A stretch of 5,171 nucleotides of DNA. Source: Candidatus Sumerlaeota bacterium (lineage in GTDB: Bacteria > Sumerlaeota > Sumerlaeia > MWCT01). Made by a program: the position numbers and the translations under genes. This document shows positions 1 to 5,171 of the stretch, piece by piece. The stretch spans positions 1 through 5,171 of the forward strand of contig JAPLSR010000134.1 of assembly GCA_026398545.1 (NCBI GenBank), written 5' to 3'. Each line of letters begins with the position of its first letter. Positions within the stretch are counted from its first letter, which is position 1. Under the pieces are notes generated by a model. That model was not told the DNA's origin. It did not search any database and worked only from the letters and a program-made list of their open reading frames with translations.

Positions 1-540
1 AAGAAGATTCAGGACCTCCAGGCACAGATGAACATGATGCAGCAGGGAACGACGGGCAAGCAGGAGATGACCGAAAAGCAGAAACAGACAGCCGCCCAGA
101 TTGATGAGGCAATAAGGATTGCCTCTGAGATAAAATCCATTGCAATCAAGGTTGATGCAAAAAAGGAGGGGCTGGATATTGCCTTATTATGTGAGACAAA
201 GCCTCAAACCGAACTGGCGCTTCTATTCAATGAAAAGAATATATCCAAGCCCACCCTGGTGCAGTTTCTACCCGAGGGCGGGTTGAAAATATCTGTGACA
301 GGAGACTATGAGTCCATCAGCGAGTTCTCAAATAAAATTTATGAGAACCTTATGGCAAAAGGGGCAATCGTCTCCCAGGAACAGGTGCAGTCAATGAAGA
401 AATACATGTCTCTGCAGAAAGAGGCTCTGACAGGCGAAACCGCAATGAGCCTTTTCATCCCCGGTGGCTTGGGATTCAACGGTATCGTTCTTCAAAGCCA
501 TGCAGGGACTTTCCATCTTCATGCCCGGAGGCAAGATTAA
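1..540 (+). CDS. Unknown protein, N-terminal portion (5' partial, frameshifted)
   Basis: I do not recognise this protein. The frame is open from base 1, so the true start lies left of the window; the first ATG (position 28) has no clear ribosome binding site and is probably internal. The visible part begins with a Gln/Lys-rich, probably helical stretch (about 45 residues). A compact region follows with alternating hydrophobic strands and the segment TLVQFLPEGG (codons at roughly 262-291). From about position 463 this frame reads into a His/Arg-rich tail ending at the stop at 538-540, which looks unlike the rest. The adjacent +1 frame instead continues a hydrophobic, well-behaved protein to 949. 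I therefore infer that 1-462 and 464-949 were one gene with at least 315 residues, interrupted at the CCCC run at 459-462. No catalytic motif is visible. Confidence is for coding, not function. Confidence 0.7.
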   Translation, partial: KKIQDLQAQMNMMQQGTTGKQEMTEKQKQTAAQIDEAIRIASEIKSIAIKVDAKKEGLDIALLCETKPQTELALLFNEKNISKPTLVQFLPEGGLKISVTGDYESISEFSNKIYENLMAKGAIVSQEQVQSMKKYMSLQKEALTGETAMSLFIPGGLGFNGIVLQSHAGTFHLHARRQD

Positions 541-949
541 CCTTGAGATGGCGATAGTTAAGGACATAATGATAACTGGCTTCGGGATGCCGATTGAGCA
601 AACCCTCAAGCAGGTGAAGTCCGGCACAGGCTCAACAACACTGATAGCGCTTGCCGCCTTCCCCAGCAACTCGCAGGTTTATGGCGACCTTGACCTCCTG
701 AAGTTCTTAAAGACGCTCCTAACCCCCATCTTTGCCATGAGTCAGGCGCTTGGCGGCGGGCAGAACCCTCTGGAAGCCCTGGACAAGATAAGCGCACCTC
801 CAGTCACGTTTTATGCCATGATGGGCGGCGGCGGCGCCATGGGCAAAATGCACCTGGGACTGGATACTGTCCTTAAGATCCAGGAGGCATTCAAGTCCAT
901 CAAGCCTCAGGGTGCCGCTCCTCAGCAGCCCATGCCAATCAACAAATAA
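464..949 (+). CDS. Unknown protein, C-terminal portion (frameshifted continuation)
   Basis: This is the downstream half of the same unknown protein, in the +1 frame relative to the part upstream. The frame opens after a TGA at 446-448, and the first possible start is GTG at 464. No Shine-Dalgarno sequence precedes that GTG, so independent initiation is unlikely. Removing one C from 459-462 gives a smooth junction reading SLFIPVAWDSTVSFF. The product has hydrophobic strands (LSIFMPGGKINLEM, TLIALAAFPSN), a Gly-rich loop near 823-840 and a Pro/Gln-rich C-terminus ending at the TAA at 947-949. The TLIALAAFP segment and the residues after it resemble TLVQFLPEGG in the first half, hinting at two copies of one fold. 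No enzyme motif is recognisable. It could be a functional gene with programmed frameshifting, a decaying gene, or one intact gene with an assembly error. Confidence 0.7.
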   Translation: MAWDSTVSFFKAMQGLSIFMPGGKINLEMAIVKDIMITGFGMPIEQTLKQVKSGTGSTTLIALAAFPSNSQVYGDLDLLKFLKTLLTPIFAMSQALGGGQNPLEALDKISAPPVTFYAMMGGGGAMGKMHLGLDTVLKIQEAFKSIKPQGAAPQQPMPINK

Positions 950-1023
950 TGTTTCGGAAGGGTTGCCTCTTGGCTGAAAATTTAAATATGTTTCACATGG
1001 ACAATTCAGATAACATTTAAACA

Positions 1024-1051
1024 GGGGCGCCGGCTTAGAACCCGGCGCCCT
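1024..1051 (+). terminator. GC-rich hairpin, possible intrinsic terminator
   Basis: A perfect 9-bp inverted repeat, GGGCGCCGG at 1025-1033 and CCGGCGCCC at 1042-1050, encloses an 8-nt loop; a G-U pair (1024/1051) can extend it. It lies 75 nt after the stop of the unknown gene and 11 nt before the Shine-Dalgarno of the deacetylase-like gene. Only two T residues follow on the plus strand, so a classical U-tract is missing. It may be a weak or Rho-assisted terminator, a 3'-end stabilising hairpin, or a leader structure of the next gene. Confidence 0.45.
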
Positions 1052-1062
1052 TCCAGTAATAA

Positions 1063-1068
1063 GGGAGG
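1063..1068 (+). promoter_or_regulatory. Ribosome binding site deciding the start at 1076
   Basis: GGGAGG lies 7 nt before the ATG at 1076 but only 1 nt before the ATG at 1070. Standard spacing is about 5-9 nt, so the downstream ATG is the likely start and the longer reading (two extra residues, Met-Ala) is not favoured. Confidence 0.65.
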
Positions 1069-1075
1069 GATGGCT

Positions 1076-1870
1076 ATGTATAGACTGATGAGATTCGGTC
1101 CTTTTGCAATTGGGTTGCTCCTTGCACAGGCGGGGTGCATGACAACCCACTCCTCAAGGCTTACATGGGTGCGCGGCGGGATTGAGCGGGGACCCTTGGA
1201 CGAAAAGAACATCTCCCTTATCTTCACCGGCGGCTCATTTGCCGAGGGAGGCGCCCATATCCTTGACGTCCTCAAAAGACATGACATCAAGGGTTCCTTC
1301 TTTTTCACCGGCGACTTCTTCCGCACAATGGAATTTGACCCCACCATCAGAAGGATTGTGAGAGAGGGTCATTATCTTGGGATTCATTCCGACAAGCACC
1401 TCCTTTACTGCCCCTGGGAAGATGTGAACAAGACCCTTGTTACAAAAGAGCAGTTTGCCCAGGATATCAGGGATTGTCAGAAGGAACTTGAACGTTACGG
1501 CGTGGACCCCCAAAAGAACCGTTACTGGATTCCGCCCTATGAATTGTATAATGATGAGATTGCAAAATGGAGCGATGGGATGGGACTTGTGCTTTTTAAC
1601 TTCTCCCCCGGTTCCTATTCCAACGCAGATTACACCGGCGAGGCGGACTCAAATTACCGTTCATCGGATTTCATATATCAGAAGATTCTGGAAAAGGAGG
1701 AGAAAGACCCGCATGGCTTGAACGGATTTTCCCTCCTTATCCATATTGGCGCTGGACTGGGCAGGAGAGATAAATTCTTTATCCGGCTTGACCCGCTTCT
1801 CAAAGACTTGGAGAAACGGGGTTATAAGTTCGTTCGTGTGGATGAGATGCTGAAACCTTATGTCAAATGA
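1076..1870 (+). CDS. Polysaccharide deacetylase-like (NodB/CE4 fold) probable lipoprotein
   Basis: The 264-residue product starts with a short signal peptide: basic residues, a hydrophobic run at 9-17 and Cys21 in AQAGC. This looks like a lipoprotein site, although Gln at -3 is off-consensus. The NodB-like domain covers about 45-258. Seen directly: ISLIFTGGSF at 46-55, where family 4 carbohydrate esterases usually have TFDDG; GSFFFTGDFF at 73-82; the metal-binding pattern HSDKH at 104-108; WIPPYELYN at 151-159, replacing the usual RxPY; and LLIHIGAG at 220-227, the final histidine motif. The first-strand Asp pair (catalytic base and metal ligand) is therefore absent. From memory, a CE4-like group in Bacteroidetes, sometimes fused to GH9 cellulases, has a similar FTGHEF motif and HSDKHLLYC, so this may be that subfamily. 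The likely location is the outer envelope; the substrate is unknown. Loss of deacetylase activity is possible. Confidence 0.85.
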   Translation: MYRLMRFGPFAIGLLLAQAGCMTTHSSRLTWVRGGIERGPLDEKNISLIFTGGSFAEGGAHILDVLKRHDIKGSFFFTGDFFRTMEFDPTIRRIVREGHYLGIHSDKHLLYCPWEDVNKTLVTKEQFAQDIRDCQKELERYGVDPQKNRYWIPPYELYNDEIAKWSDGMGLVLFNFSPGSYSNADYTGEADSNYRSSDFIYQKILEKEEKDPHGLNGFSLLIHIGAGLGRRDKFFIRLDPLLKDLEKRGYKFVRVDEMLKPYVK

Positions 1871-1875
1871 ATGGA

Positions 1876-1892
1876 CGGCTTCGCCGAAGCTG
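1876..1892. terminator. Small hairpin between convergent genes
   Basis: The 51-bp gap between the deacetylase-like stop (1870) and the minus-strand reductase stop (1922) contains GCTTC (1878-1882) and GAAGC (1886-1890) around a 3-nt loop. A G-U and a C-G pair extend the stem to 7 bp. Neither strand has a strong T run after it. Its position between two converging gene ends suggests a bidirectional terminator, but the structure is weak. Confidence 0.3.
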
Positions 1893-1921
1893 CCTTATGC
1901 GTATCTTTGCGAAATCGATAA

Positions 1922-2896
1922 TCAATCAGCCAGTTCTGCAAGCCAGTAATCATAGAGGTCGCGGAGGGTTTGAGTGAAGGGTATCTCAGGACGCCAGCCG
2001 GTGGCGCGCGCAAGGCGTGCATAAGAACCCCGCGTTTCCGGGATATCCACGGGGCGCAACCTCTCCGGGTCAATAATGATTTTGATTTTCCTTTTGCAGA
2101 AGGATTTCAGTGTGAGAAGAATGCCGCGCATCGTGCGGCTTTTTCCGCTGCAGACATTATACACCTCATTTCGCCGTCCCCCATCAAGCGCCATGCGGTA
2201 AGCCCGGACAACATCCCTCACATCCGTGAAATCGCGGCGCGGTGAGATGTCGCCCACCTTTATGACCGGCGGTGATTTCCCAAGACTGATTTCCGCAACC
2301 TGTTTTGCAAAGCCGGGGCAGGCAAAATCCGGGGTTTGTCCCGGACCGGTGTGTGAAAATGGACGGACACGCACAATATGCAGTGTGGGATATATTCCCC
2401 ACTGGCTTGTCAGGATGTCCAGCGCTGCCTTGCTGGCGGCGTAAGGATTTTCCGGGCGGAGAGGCATCTCTTCCGTGGCGGGTAATTCCTTCGGCGCAAG
2501 GGAGCCATAAACCTCCGCAGAGCTCACAGCAAGGATTCTGACCGTCTTCCCCGTCTCCCGCAATGCCTCAAACAGATAAATTGCGCCCATCACATTTGTG
2601 GACCAGGTCAGGACAGGTTCCCTCCAGCTTGTGGGGACGTGGCTGATGCCGGCGAGGTGATAAACCTCATCCGGTCGTGATTCCTTAACAACACTGCGGA
2701 CACTTTCACGGCTGAGGAGGTCAAGTGGAAGGATGGTCACATTTTTTTCCAGAACTTTCGGGCGATGTGGAATTGTCTTTGCCCCTGCATACACAGTGCC
2801 ATAGACCCGCCGCCCATCATTCAGCAATCGTTCGGCAAGATATGGACCCACAAAACCGTCATAACCCGTAATCAGGGAGATAACTTTTTTCGCCAT
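1922..2896 (-). CDS. GDP-6-deoxy-D-mannose reductase-like extended SDR
   Basis: This 324-residue extended short-chain dehydrogenase/reductase has the NAD(P)-binding motif TGYDGFVG (10-17), the active-site Ser in SSAEVYG (115-121) and the catalytic YAASK (Tyr142, Lys146). RPFSHTGPGQ (168-177) closely resembles the RPFNHTGPGQ signature of GDP-4-keto-6-deoxy-D-mannose reductases (Rmd). It is followed by RDFTDVRD (211-218) and a C-terminal GWRPEIPFTQTLRD (290-303) typical of the Rmd/GMD group. Known members reduce GDP-4-keto-6-deoxymannose to GDP-D-rhamnose in the cytoplasm. The usual Asn of RPFN is Ser171 here, so the exact substrate could differ; a 4,6-dehydratase or epimerase is the main alternative. 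It is the last gene of the operon, 3 nt after the upstream stop. GGAGAGG lies 8 nt before the ATG and overlaps the end of the preceding gene, which supports this start. Confidence 0.88.
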   Translation of the reverse strand: MAKKVISLITGYDGFVGPYLAERLLNDGRRVYGTVYAGAKTIPHRPKVLEKNVTILPLDLLSRESVRSVVKESRPDEVYHLAGISHVPTSWREPVLTWSTNVMGAIYLFEALRETGKTVRILAVSSAEVYGSLAPKELPATEEMPLRPENPYAASKAALDILTSQWGIYPTLHIVRVRPFSHTGPGQTPDFACPGFAKQVAEISLGKSPPVIKVGDISPRRDFTDVRDVVRAYRMALDGGRRNEVYNVCSGKSRTMRGILLTLKSFCKRKIKIIIDPERLRPVDIPETRGSYARLARATGWRPEIPFTQTLRDLYDYWLAELAD

Positions 2897-2899
2897 TGT

Positions 2900-3754
2900 T
2901 CACGCCTCTCCAGCGAGTTTTAACCGTATCCCCTCTTCAAAGGGGCGTGGGGAAAAGCCGATTTCGCGGCGCGCCAGCGTAATATCGAACACCTTGTCCT
3001 CGCCGAAGCGGCGCACCTGTTCCGCCGTGAGCCGCGGACGACGAACCATTTTTTTATAGATTCCTGCGAGGAGGATGCACAGCGAGAGCGGAACCGGCAC
3101 AAGAATGATTTTTTTTTCGAGGGCGGCGGCGATAATTTCAACGGCGCGGCGATATGTAATTGGCTCCGGACCGGCAAGGGTGTAATCCTTTCCGCTCGTT
3201 TCCTGATGCTCCACGCAATAAAAAATTGCCTCTACCAAATCCCACACAAAAACAGGCTGAATCAGGTTTGCGCCGCTCCCGAAGAGGGGAAATATCCTGT
3301 GACGGCGTATTTGCCTCACCAGCCTTGTGATATTGTTATCCTCCGGTCCGCCATAAATCATCGACGGACGGAGGATGGTGTAATTGAGTCCGCTCCTGAG
3401 TATTGCCTCCTCCGCTTCAATCACCTGCGCAGAGCTCTCACAGGGGAATTTCGTATAGCGCCGCGTGGAACTCATAAAGATGACGCGGTTCACACCCGCT
3501 TCGCGGCATAACGGGATGAGTGCAGGGGCAAAACTGATATGCGCCACGCTGATGAGAATACTTATATTTTTCAATGCAATGCAGACATGGCTCTCTTCAC
3601 GGAGGTCGCCCTGAATTATTTCCACACCGCCAACGGGAAGGCATCCGGTGTTCTGCGGGCTGTGGACAAGACAGCGCACCTGTTGCTGACGTTCCACCAG
3701 CCGCTTAACCAGGCGGGAACCCGTGTGACTTGTGGCTCCGGTCACAAGAATCAT
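2900..3754 (-). CDS. Atypical SDR (NmrA/NDUFA9-like) NAD(P)-binding protein
   Basis: The 284-residue product has an N-terminal Rossmann fold with TGATSHTG at 5-12. The middle Gly of the usual TGxxGxxG pattern is Ser9. Other landmarks are GDL at 49-51, MSSTRRYTKF at 94-103, YTILRPSMIYGG at 125-136 and QPVFVWDLVEAI at 166-177, all typical of atypical extended SDRs of the NmrA/complex I 39-kDa-like type. No YxxxK pair lies between the SSTRRY strand and the LRP strand, so a classical dehydrogenase reaction is doubtful. A hydrophobic stretch (about 216-233) suggests membrane contact. Its start codon overlaps the glycosyltransferase stop as ATGA, with GGAGG 7 nt upstream, indicating translational coupling. 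The context suggests a role in glycan synthesis, for example sugar-nucleotide or polyprenyl-linked sugar modification. The substrate is not predictable, and a non-enzymatic cofactor-sensing role is possible. Confidence 0.85.
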   Translation of the reverse strand: MILVTGATSHTGSRLVKRLVERQQQVRCLVHSPQNTGCLPVGGVEIIQGDLREESHVCIALKNISILISVAHISFAPALIPLCREAGVNRVIFMSSTRRYTKFPCESSAQVIEAEEAILRSGLNYTILRPSMIYGGPEDNNITRLVRQIRRHRIFPLFGSGANLIQPVFVWDLVEAIFYCVEHQETSGKDYTLAGPEPITYRRAVEIIAAALEKKIILVPVPLSLCILLAGIYKKMVRRPRLTAEQVRRFGEDKVFDITLARREIGFSPRPFEEGIRLKLAGEA

Positions 3755-4932
3755 CTTCGCGCCTCCAGTCCTTTCTCGCGAATCAACTGCTCATACACCC
3801 GGATTTCCCGGCGCAAAACGTCCTCCTCCGAGAATTCCGAAACGGCACGGCGGCGTCCCGCCATGCCAAAGTTTTCAGCCTTTGCGGGGTCGGCAAGAAT
3901 GGAGCAAACAGCCCGGGCAAGGGCAACGGCGTCTCGCGGCGGCACAAGATGACCCGTCTCCCCCTCCACAACCTCCTCACGGCAGCCGCGGATGTTGGTC
4001 GTCACCACAGGACACGCCATAGCCATCGCCTCAATGATGGAGCGCGGCATCCCCTCCCTGTAAGAAGGCAGGACATAAACCGTCATGAGGCTGAGCAGGT
4101 CAGGGACGTCACTGCGAAGTCCGGCAAAATGGAGTCGTTCCTCAAGTTTCAGCCCTGCGATGCGGTGTTGGAGTTCAATCTTTGAGGCATCATAATCACT
4201 CTTCAGGGCATCGCCGATGCAGAGGAAATGGGTTTCGGGGAATTCTGTGAGGATGTGCGATGCCGCCTCAACAAATTCAAAATATCCCTTCTCACGGACG
4301 ATACGCCCGATTATGCCCACAACAGGCGCACCGGCTGGGATGCCGAATTCTGCGCGGCAACGGGCGGTCGCCTGGGGCGGGATATGGTCGGGATTGAATC
4401 GTCCCGTGACATCCACCCCATTACCTATGGTGAGAACACGCTCAGGCGTTGTAATCTTTTCACGTATGGCGGTCTGGCGGTCCTCCTCACTCTGCGTAAG
4501 AATGAAGTTTCCAAAGCGCGCCCCGAAGCGCTCCAGTCTGACGTGAAAGGCGCGCTGGATGGCGGGCATCTCATCATGGAAGTAAAAGCCGTGGGCGGTA
4601 TAAATCCTGATGGGGACATGCGCCGCCCATCCCGCCACGCGCCCTATAATGCTGGCAATAGGTGTGTGGACATGAATGATGTCAAAGCGGTTTTTTTTGA
4701 GATAGCGATAGAGGCGCATGGTGGAGCGGGTGTGACTGAGGACATTCATACTGCGGGCGATGGGCATCGAAACGAGGCGCAGTCCCTCCCTTCTCAATTC
4801 CTGGAAATAGGGTCCCTCACTGCAGGCGGCGGTCACATCAAAGCCTTCGTTTGTGAGGAAATTAATTAAGGGACGCAGGAAGTGCTTCACGGTAAAATCC
4901 ACGGCGCAGAGCTGCAGGACACGGAGCGTCAT
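3751..4932 (-). CDS. Family 4 glycosyltransferase (CapM/PglA-like, GT-B fold)
   Basis: The 393-residue product has two Rossmann-like halves. The N-terminal acceptor half carries HVHTPIASIIGR (87-98) and YTAHGFYFH (111-119), hallmarks of the CapM/PglA-like group. The C-terminal donor half has GRIVREKG (209-216), whose Arg and Lys typically contact donor phosphates, and the EX7E motif EGMPRSIIE (293-301). Such enzymes move a sugar from a nucleotide donor to a lipid-linked acceptor at the cytoplasmic face of the membrane, with retention of configuration. The donor cannot be read from sequence; the Rmd-like gene downstream makes a GDP-deoxyhexose one possibility. It is the first gene of a three-gene operon. 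I chose ATG 4932 over ATG 4938 because GAGGAG is 8 nt away from the former and only 2 nt from the latter. The length is normal and all motifs are intact. Confidence 0.93.
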   Translation of the reverse strand: MTLRVLQLCAVDFTVKHFLRPLINFLTNEGFDVTAACSEGPYFQELRREGLRLVSMPIARSMNVLSHTRSTMRLYRYLKKNRFDIIHVHTPIASIIGRVAGWAAHVPIRIYTAHGFYFHDEMPAIQRAFHVRLERFGARFGNFILTQSEEDRQTAIREKITTPERVLTIGNGVDVTGRFNPDHIPPQATARCRAEFGIPAGAPVVGIIGRIVREKGYFEFVEAASHILTEFPETHFLCIGDALKSDYDASKIELQHRIAGLKLEERLHFAGLRSDVPDLLSLMTVYVLPSYREGMPRSIIEAMAMACPVVTTNIRGCREEVVEGETGHLVPPRDAVALARAVCSILADPAKAENFGMAGRRRAVSEFSEEDVLRREIRVYEQLIREKGLEARR

Positions 4933-4940
4933 GGTCATAA

Positions 4941-4946
4941 CTCCTC
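4941..4946 (-). promoter_or_regulatory. Ribosome binding site deciding the glycosyltransferase start at 4932
   Basis: On the minus strand GAGGAG ends 8 nt before the ATG at 4932 and 2 nt before the ATG at 4938. The spacing favours 4932, which gives the N-terminus MTLRVLQLC, the usual beginning of a GT-B first strand. Confidence 0.6.
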
Positions 4947-4956
4947 ACCCGCACAT

Positions 4957-4965
4957 TGATATAAT
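4957..4965 (+). promoter_or_regulatory. Candidate extended -10 element
   Basis: TGATATAAT is an exact TGnTATAAT extended -10 box on the plus strand; no good -35 is seen upstream. It would give the right-edge gene a leader of about 150 nt and would lie inside the early transcribed region of the opposing operon. Confidence 0.3.
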
Positions 4966-4966
4966 G

Positions 4967-4996
4967 TTTATGCCAAAATTTGTTGCGTTCAATCAA
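4967..4996 (-). promoter_or_regulatory. Candidate promoter of the glycan operon
   Basis: The minus strand has TTGATT (4996-4991) and CATAAA (4972-4967) with an 18-bp spacer, each matching four of six bases of the sigma-70 consensus. Transcription would start near 4960, giving a leader of about 28 nt. The match is modest in AT-rich DNA. Confidence 0.25.
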
Positions 4997-5064
4997 GAAG
5001 ATTGGCAGAAGGTTATCATATTTTTATTGCACGGCAAGTCGAAACCGGCAAGAGAATGGCCTCA

Positions 5065-5092
5065 TTGACAATATTATTTCACGGAGATTAAT
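5065..5092 (+). promoter_or_regulatory. Candidate sigma-70 promoter of the right-edge gene
   Basis: TTGACA at 5065-5070 is a perfect -35 box. ATTAAT at 5087-5092, after a 16-bp spacer, matches four of six -10 positions. Transcription would start near 5099, about 23 nt before the ATG at 5122, leaving room for the ribosome binding site. Confidence 0.4.
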
Positions 5093-5121
5093 TATCACCA
5101 ATCCCAAAATGGAGAGGAAAT

Positions 5122-5171
5122 ATGGTAGATGTGGAGAAGACATGTGCGGCGCTGGAGAGAAACAAAATAGC
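5122..5171 (+). CDS. Start of an unidentified gene (3' partial)
   Basis: ATG at 5122 is preceded by GGAGAGG (5111-5117) at 4 nt and by a plausible promoter. The frame stays open to the window edge and encodes MVDVEKTCAALERNKI, a probable N-terminal helix. It is divergent from the glycan operon. The helix faintly recalls the start of LUD-domain (lactate utilisation, DUF162) proteins, but sixteen residues are too few for an assignment and no function is claimed. Confidence 0.6.
   Translation, partial: MVDVEKTCAALERNKI

Larger units (their letters stand above)
4933..5121. promoter_or_regulatory. Divergent intergenic region between glycan operon and right-edge gene
   Basis: This 189-bp, rather AT-rich stretch separates the minus-strand operon start from the plus-strand start at 5122. 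It must hold the promoters for both directions. Candidate boxes are listed separately. I see no strong long inverted repeat that would name an operator, and no convincing small gene. Confidence 0.6.

Noticed and set aside
391..669. A 92-residue minus-strand open frame at the frameshift region
   Set aside because: It is a shadow of the plus-strand coding sequence with no start signal, and does not explain the frame change.
719..1150. A 143-residue minus-strand open frame
   Set aside because: It runs across the end of the unknown gene, the hairpin and the deacetylase-like gene start, and its composition (Cys, His and Pro scattered) is unlike a real protein.
3539..4185. Overlapping plus-strand open frames across the SDR/glycosyltransferase junction
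   Set aside because: They are antisense to two coupled genes, lack start signals and give low-quality Arg/His-rich products.
4228..4869. A 213-residue plus-strand open frame opposite the glycosyltransferase
   Set aside because: It is antisense to a well-conserved glycosyltransferase with intact motifs. It has no ribosome binding site or recognisable domain and follows the codon periodicity of the opposite gene.
4971..4985. Possible sigma-54 promoter suggested by TTGGCA on the minus strand
   Set aside because: The required GC at the -12 position, at the right distance from the GG, is absent.
4853..5068. A 71-residue plus-strand open frame in the divergent intergenic region
   Set aside because: It starts inside the glycosyltransferase antisense, has no good ribosome binding site and crosses the candidate promoters; no recognisable protein.

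Overview
The window is bacterial chromosomal DNA of moderate GC content, densely coded, with good Shine-Dalgarno sites. A probable lipoprotein signal peptide and genes for surface-polysaccharide synthesis suggest a Gram-negative-type bacterium, possibly from an uncultured lineage. The sequence alone does not fix the phylum. I see no rRNA, tRNA, CRISPR array, insertion sequence or phage gene.

Layout. Positions 1-949 (+) hold the 3' part of a gene of unknown function, entering from the left edge. It is split by a +1 frameshift best placed at a CCCC run (459-462). After a GC-rich hairpin (about 1024-1051) comes a NodB/CE4-type polysaccharide deacetylase-like probable lipoprotein (1076-1870, +). 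It keeps the HxxxH metal site but lacks the usual Asp-Asp motif. A 51-bp convergent gap with a small hairpin separates it from a three-gene minus-strand operon. That operon, in transcription order, is a CapM/PglA-like family 4 glycosyltransferase (4932-3751), an atypical NAD(P)-binding SDR protein (3754-2900, ATGA overlap) and a GDP-6-deoxy-D-mannose reductase-like SDR (2896-1922, 3-nt gap). A 189-bp divergent intergenic region (4933-5121) then leads to the start of another plus-strand gene at 5122, which runs off the right edge.

How the genes fit together. The minus-strand operon looks like part of a glycan assembly locus. The Rmd-like enzyme would make a GDP-deoxyhexose such as GDP-D-rhamnose, the glycosyltransferase would add a sugar to a lipid-linked oligosaccharide, and the atypical SDR has an unknown role. 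The GDP-mannose 4,6-dehydratase expected upstream in that pathway is not in the window. The nearby deacetylase-like lipoprotein could act on an envelope glycan, but it is on the opposite strand and a functional link is only inferred.

No clear new biological system is visible. The points most worth checking are the frameshifted repeat protein, the deacetylase homologue with an altered active site, and the motif-poor SDR inside the glycan operon.
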